Source: JAAYCB01 sp012744395
Lineage (GTDB): Bacteria > Planctomycetota > Planctomycetia > Pirellulales > Thermoguttaceae
DNA: 57,813 bases
Reading direction: 5' to 3'
Assembly (NCBI GenBank): GCA_028703175.1
Contig: JAQVNJ010000023.1
Span: 1-57,813, forward strand
Within the stretch, counting starts at the first letter, position 1; every line of letters begins with the position of its first letter. The notes below the pieces were generated by a model, which saw only the letters and a program-made list of their open reading frames with translations, did not search any database and was not told the DNA's origin. Shown here one piece after another: positions 8,959-19,920 of this stretch. The translations under genes and the position numbers were made by a program.

Positions 8959-10584
8959 ATGACCTCCAGCCCAGTCTGCCTGCCCATGCGTCGTCTAGAG
9001 ACTTACGACACCACGCTGCGCGACGGCGCCCAGTCGGAGGGAATCAGTTTCTCCGTCCAGGACAAACTGCTCCTGACCGAGCGCCTCGACAGTCTTGGCT
9101 TCGATTTCGTCGAGGGGGGCTATCCCGGCTCGAACGAGAAGGATTTCGAGTACTTCCAGCGGGTCGCCCAGCTGGAATTGAAGCACATCAAGGTCTGCGC
9201 GTTCGGCATGACCCGCCGCCGGGGCACGCGCGCGGAAGACGACGCCGGCCTCGGGGCGCTGCTTGCGTCGGGGGCCAAGGTAATCACGATCGTCGGGAAA
9301 TCCTCGGCCTTCCAGGCCACCGAGATTCTGCGGACCAGCCTCGAAGAGAACCTGGCGATGATCGGCGATTCGATCCGGCTCCTGAAACACGCCGGCCGCG
9401 AAGTGATTTTCGACGCGGAACACTTCTTCGACGGATACAAGGCCGATCCCGACTACTCGCTTCAGGCGGTGCGGGCCGCCGCCGACGCCGGCGCCTCGAC
9501 CGTCGTGCTCTGCGACACGAACGGCGGCTCGATGCCGGAGGAAATCGCAGCGATCACCCGTGCGGTCGTCGCCGCCCTGCCGGTGAAGGTCGGAATCCAT
9601 TGCCACAATGACTGCGAGTTGGCGGTGGCCAATTCCCTCGCGGCGGTCGACGCCGGCGCCACCCAGGTGCAAGGCACGATCAATGGTTTCGGAGAGCGCT
9701 GCGGCAATACCGACCTGATCAGCATCATCGCCAACCTGGCGATCAAGAAGCACGGTTACGACCTGCTGCTGCCCGGCGGTGTGCGGCACCTGACCGAGCT
9801 GTCGCGCTACGTCTACGAGATGGTCAACATGAACTTTCCAGCCCATCAGCCATTCGTGGGCAAAAGCGCGTTTGCGCACAAGGGAGGAATGCACGTCAGC
9901 GCCATCGCGCGGAACACGGCGAGCTACGAGCACATCGCCCCGGAGGTCGTCGGCAACGAGCGGCGGATCCTGGTCAGCGAGCTTTCGGGGCGGTCCAACA
10001 TCGTGGCCATGACGACCAAGTACAAGATCGAGCACGACAAGACGCTGATGGACAAGATTCTTGCGAAAGTCGTCTCCAAGGAACATGCCGGCTACCAGTT
10101 TGAAGCCGCCGAGGGGTCCTTCGATCTGCTCGTGCGGCAGTGCGCCGGCGTCTTCGAGCCGCATTTCGAGCTGCTCAACTACCACGTCAACGTGGAGAAC
10201 GCGGGCGACGGCCAGACGACGACGGAAGCGACGATCAAGCTCCGCATCGGCGACGAGGTCCGCCACGAGGTGGCCGAGGGCGACGGCCCGATCAACGCTC
10301 TCGACGCGGCGATCCGCAAGGCGCTCAACGGGACGTTTCCCAATCTGGCCGAAATGCACCTGGTCGACTACAAGGTCCGCGTGGTCAATTCCGAGGCCGC
10401 CACGGCCGCCGGCGTGCGGGTGGTGATCGAAAACCGCGACGAACGCGACGTTTGGGGAACCGTGGGGGTCAGCGAAAACGTGATCGAAGCCAGTTGGATC
10501 GCCCTGGTCGACAGCTACGAATACAAGCTCTGCAAGGATGAAAAGCGGGAGATCAACGGCTTCTGCGCGGCGCGGGGGGCGTGA
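8959..10584 (+). CDS. cimA: (R)-citramalate synthase
   Basis: It condenses pyruvate with acetyl-CoA to citramalate, giving 2-oxobutyrate for isoleucine without threonine deaminase. The 541-residue protein has the HMGL/LeuA-type TIM barrel with DTTLRDG (residues 17-23), metal ligands in H-C-H (about 214-216), NGFGERCGN, and a C-terminal LeuA allosteric/dimerisation domain (about 400-530). The opening TTLRDGAQSEGISFS and EGGYPGSNEKDFEYF fit the long citramalate synthase subfamily rather than 2-isopropylmalate or homocitrate synthase. The start is uncertain: ATG 8959 has no purine-rich site because it directly follows the attenuator T-tract; ATG at 8986 (MRRLETYDTTL) is an alternative. valS follows after 65 nt. 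Confidence 0.9.
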   Translation: MTSSPVCLPMRRLETYDTTLRDGAQSEGISFSVQDKLLLTERLDSLGFDFVEGGYPGSNEKDFEYFQRVAQLELKHIKVCAFGMTRRRGTRAEDDAGLGALLASGAKVITIVGKSSAFQATEILRTSLEENLAMIGDSIRLLKHAGREVIFDAEHFFDGYKADPDYSLQAVRAAADAGASTVVLCDTNGGSMPEEIAAITRAVVAALPVKVGIHCHNDCELAVANSLAAVDAGATQVQGTINGFGERCGNTDLISIIANLAIKKHGYDLLLPGGVRHLTELSRYVYEMVNMNFPAHQPFVGKSAFAHKGGMHVSAIARNTASYEHIAPEVVGNERRILVSELSGRSNIVAMTTKYKIEHDKTLMDKILAKVVSKEHAGYQFEAAEGSFDLLVRQCAGVFEPHFELLNYHVNVENAGDGQTTTEATIKLRIGDEVRHEVAEGDGPINALDAAIRKALNGTFPNLAEMHLVDYKVRVVNSEAATAAGVRVVIENRDERDVWGTVGVSENVIEASWIALVDSYEYKLCKDEKREINGFCAARGA

Positions 10585-10649
10585 TCCGGCGGGCTTTCAC
10601 GAGCAGGGCGGAGAAGAGCGCCCCTTCAATCCAGAATCGAAACACAACC

Positions 10650-13713
<3,064 letters not shown>

Positions 13714-13715
<2 letters not shown>

Positions 13716-14015
13716 TGGTCCATTTCAGAAGTGATGTCAAGGTTCCTTGCGCCCGTCGAGAGCGGTTCCTTTGATGTCGCGCAATCGCTGCAGCATATCG
13801 CTCGAGAGCGATACGAACTCGGCGGAAGATGGCGGTAGTGGACCGTGATCGGGAGATGCGGATTCAAGCCCCGGAAACCCGGCGGTGCGGCGAGATTGAG
13901 GATCGTGCAAGCTCATTGGCAGGATGGGCATTCCTGCCCGTCGTTCTTTGTCGGGCGGGAACGCCCAACCTACGTCATTGAAGGAACCCTGACGTCATTT
14001 CTGAAATGGACCACT
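13714..14015. mobile_element. 302-bp MITE-like element with 35-bp inverted ends
   Basis: 13714-13748 and the reverse complement of 13981-14015 match at 32 of 35 positions, both beginning AGTGGTCCATTTCAGAA. The interior (about 230 bp) has no convincing gene; a 64-codon minus-strand ORF (13737-13931) is the only open frame and I do not recognise it. The interior also holds the related short palindromes GGGCATTCCTGCCC and GGGCGGGAACGCCC. I see no clear target-site duplication. The outermost bases supply two of three bases of the valS stop codon. This accounts for nearly all of the 351-bp gap after valS. Confidence 0.7.
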
Positions 14016-14066
14016 GAGACTGCCCGGCCGCGGAGACTTTTCCCCCTGCGGCCCCGTCCCTTGCGC

Positions 14067-14471
14067 CTATTTGGCGGCGAGCCGTTTCATGATCTCCAGC
14101 GCCTCCTGTAGGAGCCGCCGGGCCTCGCGGGGCTTCTCGTGCCGGCCGCGATGGAATACGAGCCGATTGCCCCAAGCCTCGAAGCAGAAACTGCTTCCCT
14201 TTTGCCGCACGAACCAGGCGTGGACGCGATCGTCGAACAAGCCGCGGATCGCTGCCTCGTCTTCTCCCTGGAGGACGAACGCCTTGGAGAATGCGGGGTC
14301 CTCGCACCGGGAGACCACGTCGTTCCGCTCGCCGGCGAACAGGATCCCGAGCTCTTCCGCGGCTTGCCGCCAGGCGTCGCGGCGCTGCTTTTCAAACCAT
14401 CGCGTCAAGGAGATGGCGCCGATGATCAAAGCGCCGATCCCAGCCAAGATCATGACGACGCCAGGTTCCAC
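14067..14471 (-). CDS. Small membrane-anchored protein of unknown function
   Basis: 134 residues. One N-terminal transmembrane helix (VVMILAGIGALIIGAISLT, about residues 5-23) is followed by a charged soluble domain containing DPAFSKAFVLQGEDEAAIRGLF and a helical Arg/Lys-rich end. This domain resembles the C-terminal half of bacterial membrane-anchored proteins of unknown function that are usually about 200 residues or more; if so, the middle part is missing here. That comparison is from memory and unverified. It faces away from the bifunctional nuclease gene, with 214 bp between the two starts. Confidence 0.6.
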   Translation of the reverse strand: MEPGVVMILAGIGALIIGAISLTRWFEKQRRDAWRQAAEELGILFAGERNDVVSRCEDPAFSKAFVLQGEDEAAIRGLFDDRVHAWFVRQKGSSFCFEAWGNRLVFHRGRHEKPREARRLLQEALEIMKRLAAK

Positions 14472-14685
14472 GGTACGATCCTTTCACGGGTTCGGACTCC
14501 AACTGGACCAACACCCCATGCTACAGGCGTTGTGGCCGGGAAGCCACCTGGCCGGCGCCCCGCGCGGCAAGCCCCCCCGCAGGTTGCGGCCGGAGCCGGT
14601 CCACTAGCCCGGGAGAGCCGGCGGCGGTTATAATGGCGGTTGATTGGATCGACGTCGCCTGGTACGCGTGCGCGAGGATACGGCC

Positions 14686-15093
14686 ATGCCTGTCCCGATG
14701 GAACTCTCCCGGATCATTATCAGCGAAATCAACGAGCAGCAGGTGATCTATCTGAAAGAGGTCAACGGCCAGCGCACGTTTCCGATCCTCATCGGCATTT
14801 TCGAGGCGACGATGATCAACCGCCGCGTGAAGGGCTTCGAATCGCCCCGGCCGCTCACGCATGACCTGATCTGCCGGATCATCGAGACCTTCGGCGGCGA
14901 GCTTCAGGACGTGGTGATCAACGACCTGAAGGATCACACCTACTACGCCAAGCTCCGCGTCCGCACCGGGGGCGGGCTGCTCGAGATCGATTCGCGCCCC
15001 TCCGACGCGATCACGATCGCGGTGACGTGCGATCCGCGCCTGCCGATCTACGTCGACGAAGCCGTGCTCGACGAAGTGATCGGCGAGGCGTAG
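14686..15093 (+). CDS. Bifunctional nuclease family protein (DUF151)
   Basis: 135 residues of the BFN/DUF151 fold, known in plants and bacteria as a small acidic protein with reported RNase/DNase activity and often a role in stress or regulation. Recognised by FPILIGIFEATMINRRVKG, RPLTHDLICRIIETFGGEL and the closing RPSDAITIAVTCDPRLPIYVDEAVLDE. The ATG at 14686 is preferred over 14644 because GAGG lies about 9 nt upstream and family members start here. It has no signal peptide, so it is cytoplasmic. It converges on lysC (97 bp between stops). The family is clear; substrate and role are not. Confidence 0.88.
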   Translation: MPVPMELSRIIISEINEQQVIYLKEVNGQRTFPILIGIFEATMINRRVKGFESPRPLTHDLICRIIETFGGELQDVVINDLKDHTYYAKLRVRTGGGLLEIDSRPSDAITIAVTCDPRLPIYVDEAVLDEVIGEA

Positions 15094-15190
15094 GCGGCGG
15101 GGTTCCGCGCGTCTCGGGTGAAAATCCCCTGCTTGCACAGCCTGGTCTGAACAATCTCCAGCGGCGCGGGTCCGCCGGGAGCGGCCGGCG

Positions 15191-16963
15191 TCAGGCCATC
15201 GCCTCGCGAAATTCGCCCTGGAGGACTTCCAGCGCCTTGTGGCCGTGGCGGCCGTCGACGACGACGTTCATCCGCACCTCGCTCGTGCTGATCATGTCGA
15301 CGTTGATGCCGGCCGCGGCGAGCGACTGGAACATCCGCTGGGCGACCGAGGTGTGGCTCCTCATCCCGATCCCGCTGACCGCCAGCTTGGCGACCTCGGG
15401 GCTCGAGGTGGGCGGCTCGCCCTGGAATCCCTCGGCCAGCGAGCGGGCGATGTCCATGGTTCGCGCCAAGTCCTCCTTGGCCACGGTGAAACTCAGGTTG
15501 GCCTGGCCGCCGCGGCCGATGCTCTGGACAATCATGTCGACCACGATGCCGTTCTCGGCCACCTCGTCGAAGACCTGGGCCGCCATGCCCGGCGTGTCCG
15601 GCACCTTGGGCAATGTGATCCGCGCCTGCGAGACGTCGAGCGCGATCTCGTCGATGATCAGGTCCTCCATGCCTTCGAGGCGCGCCAAAGCGCGGTCCCG
15701 CTCGGCGCTGGCCAGCGCGCCGAGGTCCGCGATCGGTTCCATCGCGGGCGGCTCGGACGACAGTTCGAACACCCCGTGAACCGTCCGCAGTGCCTCGAGG
15801 GCGTAATCGCGGGCGACGAGGACCGAGATCTTGATCTCGCTGGTCGTGATCATCAGGATGTTGATGCCCTTCTCGGCCAGGCCGCGGAACATCTTCTCCG
15901 CCACGCCGGTCTGCGTCGCCATGCCCAGCCCGACCACCGAAACCTTCGACACGCTGTCGTCGCAGGTGTACGTGCCCGCCCCGAGTTCCTTGCACGCTTC
16001 CTCGACCGCCTTGAGCGTCTTCGCCAGGTCTTCGCGGACGACGCTGAAGGAGATGTCGGCGTGGCCCTCGTCGGCCACGTTCTGGACGATCATGTCCATC
16101 GCGACCCTGCGGCCGGCAATCTTCGAGAAGATCGTCGAGGCCGCCCCCGGCCGATCCGGAACCCCCTGCACCGTGACCCAGGCCTCATCCTTGACCAGCG
16201 CCGCGCCGGCCACCGTCCAGACCTTGGACTCGGGCTGCGAAGTGATCAACGTGCCGGGCTGGTCGCTGAAGCTGCTGCGGACGTGAACCGGCACCCCGAA
16301 CCGCTTGGCGAACTCGATCGCCCGGTTGTGCATCACTCCCGCCCCCAGGCTGGCAAGCTCCAGCATCTCGTCGTAGCTGATCCGGCTCGCGCGGCGGGCT
16401 TCCGGAACAAGCCGCGGATCGGTCGTGTAGACACCGTCCACGTCCGTGTAGATCTCGCAGGCATCTGCGCCGAGGGCGGCGGCAAGAGCCACGGCCGTCG
16501 TGTCGCTCCCGCCGCGGCCGAGCGTCGTGATGTTCGACGATTCATCCACGCCCTGGAAACCGGCCGCGATCACGAGCTTCCCGGAATCGAGGGCCGCATG
16601 CAACCGCTCCGTGGCGATCGAGTGGATTCGCGCCTTGGTGTGCGTGCTGTCGGTGCGAATCCCGACCTGCCCGCCCGTCATGCTGACCGCCTCGTGGCCG
16701 AGCGAGTCGATCGCCATCGCCATCAGCGCCACGGTGACTTGCTCGCCGGTGGAGAGCAACATGTCCATCTCCCGCGCCGGCGGATGATCGCTGATCTGGC
16801 TGGCCAACGCGACCAGCAGATCGGTGTTCTGGCCCATCGCGCTGACAACCATCACCACCTGGTGGCCGTCGTTCTTGGCGCGGATCGCCCGGCGGGCCGC
16901 GGAGAGTATCTTCTGGCTGTCGGCAACGCTCGTGCCGCCAAATTTCTGCACAATAATCGACAT
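15191..16963 (-). CDS. lysC: Aspartate kinase with four ACT domains
   Basis: It phosphorylates aspartate, the first step to lysine, threonine, methionine and isoleucine. The 590-residue protein opens with VQKFGGTSVAD and carries the kinase signature FTGRGGSDTTA-like GRGGSDTTAVALAAALGAD and EIYTDVDGVYTTDPR. It is about 170 residues longer than the usual two-ACT enzyme: the regulatory part is duplicated, residues about 264-415 (VPDRPGAASTIFSKIA ... GINILMITTSEIKISVLV) repeating as about 449-590 (VPDTPGMAAQVFDEVA ... GINVDMISTSEVRMNVVV). Cyanobacterial aspartokinases share this four-ACT plan. It is the last gene of the hom/ApgM/lysC series, 70 bp after its neighbour, so it probably responds to lysine and/or threonine. 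Confidence 0.95.
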   Translation of the reverse strand: MSIIVQKFGGTSVADSQKILSAARRAIRAKNDGHQVVMVVSAMGQNTDLLVALASQISDHPPAREMDMLLSTGEQVTVALMAMAIDSLGHEAVSMTGGQVGIRTDSTHTKARIHSIATERLHAALDSGKLVIAAGFQGVDESSNITTLGRGGSDTTAVALAAALGADACEIYTDVDGVYTTDPRLVPEARRASRISYDEMLELASLGAGVMHNRAIEFAKRFGVPVHVRSSFSDQPGTLITSQPESKVWTVAGAALVKDEAWVTVQGVPDRPGAASTIFSKIAGRRVAMDMIVQNVADEGHADISFSVVREDLAKTLKAVEEACKELGAGTYTCDDSVSKVSVVGLGMATQTGVAEKMFRGLAEKGINILMITTSEIKISVLVARDYALEALRTVHGVFELSSEPPAMEPIADLGALASAERDRALARLEGMEDLIIDEIALDVSQARITLPKVPDTPGMAAQVFDEVAENGIVVDMIVQSIGRGGQANLSFTVAKEDLARTMDIARSLAEGFQGEPPTSSPEVAKLAVSGIGMRSHTSVAQRMFQSLAAAGINVDMISTSEVRMNVVVDGRHGHKALEVLQGEFREAMA

Positions 16964-17033
16964 GGTTCGTTCCCGGGGGCGGGACAGGTTACAGGTTATT
17001 GGTCATTGAACCTTGGCAATTGGCGAATTGCGT

Positions 17034-18236
17034 CTACTTTCCGAGGAAGTAGCCCATCAGTCTCCAACCGTCTTCGAAGACCAGCGGGCTGGCTGCCGCG
17101 GACGGCTCGTCGTAGGCCGCGGCGCTGTCCGGCTCGATGCCCTCGCCGGCGATTGTCCAGGGCACATACCCGTGCGCGTGGGTCTTCATCCGCACCGGCG
17201 TGGGATGATCCGGAGAGATGAGGATGCGGTACGCGCCGTGGGACTTGAGCGCGTCGTGGAGCGGAGCCACGATGTGGCGATCGATCTGCTCGAGGGCCTT
17301 GATCTTGGCCTCCGTGTCGCCTTCATGCGACGCCTCGTCGGTCGCCTCGACGTGGACGCAGACCAGGTCCGCTTCGGCCAGCGCTGCCGCGGCGCAGCGC
17401 CCCTTGGCCGCGTAGTCCGTGTCGGTGTAGCCGGTTGCGCCGGGCACCTCGATCCGCTTCCACCCCAGAAGCGAGGCCAACCCGCGGAGCAGATCGACGG
17501 CGGTGATCATCGCCCCGGTCGTGCCATACCGGCTTGCGAACGGCGTCAACCGGGGGGCTCGCCCGAGCCCCCAGAGCCAGACGTTCGTCGCTGGCGGCTT
17601 GCCGGCCGCTCTCCGGGCGCGGTTGACCGGGTGGTCGGCAAAGGCCTCCAGACTGTCGTTCATCAACCGGTTGAGCAGGTCGCTGCCCGGCCCGCGGGGG
17701 TAGTCGTCGAGAACCGACCTGCCGGTCAGGTCATGGGGGGGAGTCGTCCGGGTGTCGGCGGAGAAGGGGCCGTCCGGATCGTCGGTTCGCACGAGCATCA
17801 AGTTTCGGTAACTGATGCCGGGGAGGAACTCGACGCCGCCGCCGCCAAGCTGCTCGTGGGCGGCCCGGATCAGCAGGGTCGCCTCGTCGGTTGAGATGTG
17901 GCCGGCCGTGAAATCTTTCATCACCTGGTCTTCGACCGTCACCAGATTGCAGCGGACCGCCCAATCATTCGGCCCCATGGCGATCCCCTGGGCCGCGGCC
18001 TCCAGGGGCGCCCGCCCGGTGAAGTGCTCCAGCGGATTGTAGCCGAGCAGGCTGAGGTTCGCCACGTCGGAGCCCGGAGCAAGCGAGGGCGGAACGTTGC
18101 TCGAGCGGCCGACGACGCCGGCGGCCGCCACGGCGTCCATGGCCGGGAGGCGCGCGGACTGAAGATGCGTCTTGCCGCCGAGACTCTCTTGCGGCTCGTC
18201 GGCACATCCGTCAGGAATGACAATCGCGTATTTCAT
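17034..18236 (-). CDS. ApgM-type phosphoglycerate-mutase-like protein, proposed homoserine kinase
   Basis: 400 residues of the alkaline-phosphatase superfamily, ApgM branch. It opens MKYAIVIPDGCADEP with the metal-binding Asp, then LAPGSDVANLSLLGYNP with the nucleophilic Ser, and later has HVEATDEASHEGD and ISPDHPTPV metal ligands. By sequence it could be a cofactor-independent phosphoglycerate mutase. However, the gene lies between homoserine dehydrogenase (49 bp upstream) and aspartokinase (70 bp downstream) on the same strand. A subfamily of ApgM proteins in such threonine clusters has been proposed as a non-orthologous homoserine kinase, and no GHMP-type thrB is seen here. I favour homoserine kinase; direct sequence proof is absent. 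Confidence 0.8.
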   Translation of the reverse strand: MKYAIVIPDGCADEPQESLGGKTHLQSARLPAMDAVAAAGVVGRSSNVPPSLAPGSDVANLSLLGYNPLEHFTGRAPLEAAAQGIAMGPNDWAVRCNLVTVEDQVMKDFTAGHISTDEATLLIRAAHEQLGGGGVEFLPGISYRNLMLVRTDDPDGPFSADTRTTPPHDLTGRSVLDDYPRGPGSDLLNRLMNDSLEAFADHPVNRARRAAGKPPATNVWLWGLGRAPRLTPFASRYGTTGAMITAVDLLRGLASLLGWKRIEVPGATGYTDTDYAAKGRCAAAALAEADLVCVHVEATDEASHEGDTEAKIKALEQIDRHIVAPLHDALKSHGAYRILISPDHPTPVRMKTHAHGYVPWTIAGEGIEPDSAAAYDEPSAAASPLVFEDGWRLMGYFLGK

Positions 18237-18285
18237 CGCCGATAACTCGTCATGCCGGGAGACTGCGGATAGGCGTTCTGCCAGG

Positions 18286-19620
18286 TCAATCGCGGACGCG
18301 CAGGCGGACGGTGCCCGGCCGAACGCAAGGCAGCCTGCCCATCGCGCCGAGGGCGGCGTCGAGCGCGCCTTCCGGCGCCGCGTGCGTCATGATTACCAGC
18401 GGGACCACGCCCTCGGCCGGTTTGTCCTTCTCGTGCTGGATCACCGAGGCGATGGAGATATCGTGCCTGCCGAGGATTCCCGAAATCTCCGCGAGGACGC
18501 CGGGGCGGTCTTCGACCTTCAAACGCAGGTAGAACCGGCCGCGGACCTCGGCCGCGTCGCGGACCGGAACCGGAGCGTTCCGGTCCTCCGCCCAAAGCGC
18601 CAGCGTCTTGAAGGTGATCGCCGTGCGGCCGACGAGCGTGTCGATCAGGTCGGCGATCACGGCGGAGGCCGTCGGCATCTGGCCGGCGCCAAGGCCGTGG
18701 AAGAAGACCCGGCCGACCGCGTCGCCAACCACGTGGATCGCGTTGAATGCCTCGCGGACTCCGGCCAGCGGCGCGTGGCGGCGGACAAGCGTCGGCGAGA
18801 CATGCAGTTCCAGCCCCTGGTTCGTCAACTCGGCCACCGCCAGAAGCTTGATCGTGTAGCCCAGTTCGTTGGCGAACCGGATATCGGCCAGCTCGACCGT
18901 GTCGATTCCCACCCGGCGGATTGCCCGCCAGTTCGGCCGCGCGCCGAACGCCAGATGCGCGAGAATCGTCAGCTTCTGGGCCGCGTCCGTGCCATCGACG
19001 TCCATCGCGGGGTTGGCTTCCGCGTAGCCGAGCCGCTGCGCCTCGGCCACGACCGACGCATAGTCGGTCCCCTGCTCCTCCATCCGCGTGAGGATGAAAT
19101 TGCTCGTTCCGTTGAGGATCGCGTGGATCGACTCGATCCGGTTGGCTGCCAGCGACTGGCCGATCGCCGCAATGATCGGAATCCCGCCGGCAACGGCGGC
19201 TTCGAAGGCAATCGATCTGCCGACTTTTCGGGCCTTGGCAAACAGCTCCGGACCGTGCTCGGCGAGCAGCGCCTTGTTCGCCGTGATCACGTTCTTGCCG
19301 CTTTCCAGCAGCTTGAGCATCACGGTCCGGGCGGGTTCGATCCCCCCGATCAGCTGGATCACCGCCGTGATCTCGCGATTGTCCAACACCTTGCAGAGAT
19401 CATCGGTCAGCAGCCCATCGGGTACGTCAACCCCGCGCGGCCTCGTCACGTCCGGGTCCACGATCTGAACCAGTTCGACTTTCCGGCCGACCGCCCGAGC
19501 AAGCCGCTCGGACTGCTCCAACAGGAGTTTCACGGCTCCAGATCCAATCGTTCCGAAGCCGACCACCGCAACCTTCGCTGTTTCCATAACCTTCGCTGTT
19601 TCCATACGCTCAACCGCCAT
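18286..19620 (-). CDS. hom: Homoserine dehydrogenase
   Basis: It reduces aspartate semialdehyde to homoserine with NAD(P)H. 444 residues: Rossmann motif VAVVGFGTIGSG near residue 17, the catalytic domain with NGTSNFILTRM and EAQRLGYAEANPAMDVDG, and a C-terminal ACT domain from about 361 (RFYLRLKVEDRPGVLAEISG) for threonine feedback. The N-terminus carries an exact duplication, M-E-T-A-K-V twice, from an 18-bp tandem repeat that contains the start codon. ATGs at 19620, 19605 and 19587 are therefore all in frame; none has a strong ribosome-binding site. Sequence upstream of 19620 in this frame is antisense to the peptidase gene and not part of the protein. First gene of the operon. Confidence 0.94.
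   Translation of the reverse strand: MAVERMETAKVMETAKVAVVGFGTIGSGAVKLLLEQSERLARAVGRKVELVQIVDPDVTRPRGVDVPDGLLTDDLCKVLDNREITAVIQLIGGIEPARTVMLKLLESGKNVITANKALLAEHGPELFAKARKVGRSIAFEAAVAGGIPIIAAIGQSLAANRIESIHAILNGTSNFILTRMEEQGTDYASVVAEAQRLGYAEANPAMDVDGTDAAQKLTILAHLAFGARPNWRAIRRVGIDTVELADIRFANELGYTIKLLAVAELTNQGLELHVSPTLVRRHAPLAGVREAFNAIHVVGDAVGRVFFHGLGAGQMPTASAVIADLIDTLVGRTAITFKTLALWAEDRNAPVPVRDAAEVRGRFYLRLKVEDRPGVLAEISGILGRHDISIASVIQHEKDKPAEGVVPLVIMTHAAPEGALDAALGAMGRLPCVRPGTVRLRVRD
19570..19605 (-). repeat. 18-bp tandem duplication containing the hom start codon
   Basis: Two exact adjacent copies (19570-19587 and 19588-19605; AACCTTCGCTGTTTCCAT as read on the plus strand) each encode Met-Glu-Thr-Ala-Lys-Val in the hom frame. 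Confidence 0.95.
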
Positions 19621-19662
19621 GATTTGCCTGACGCCACCGCACCAACGTCGCGAGAACTCGTT

Positions 19663-19692
19663 ATCGTACGGAGGTTTAGGCCGTCTCGTCAA
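19663..19692 (-). promoter_or_regulatory. Candidate promoter of the hom operon
   Basis: On the minus strand, TTGACG (19692-19687), an 18-nt spacer and TACGAT (19668-19663) give a start near 19656, about 36 nt before the first hom ATG. The rest of the 300-bp hom/peptidase divergent region holds only a weaker plus-strand candidate (TTGTAC at 19771, GATACT at 19793) that could serve the peptidase gene. Confidence 0.45.
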
Positions 19693-19920
19693 CCCGGACC
19701 GGTCAAATCGCGACACAGTCAGCCCCCGCCGGCCGCGTCGCTCCGGCCAAGTCCGCGTCTTCCGTTGGGCTTGTACAGGCCCTGCCGGCGGCGATACTGA
19801 AGGGAGGATTCCCCCGGCCTCGGTGATTGACCGATCATCGGCGCGCCGCTCGCCCAGATGATTGCCATTACAACGTCGACGATTTCTGAAGCTTGTTCTT
19901 TGCCACCCGAAAGTTAGACC

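Noticed and set aside
10585..10649. A T-box riboswitch for valS
   Set aside because: The gap after cimA is only 65 nt, with no terminator and no room for a T-box fold; control is better explained by the attenuator upstream of cimA.
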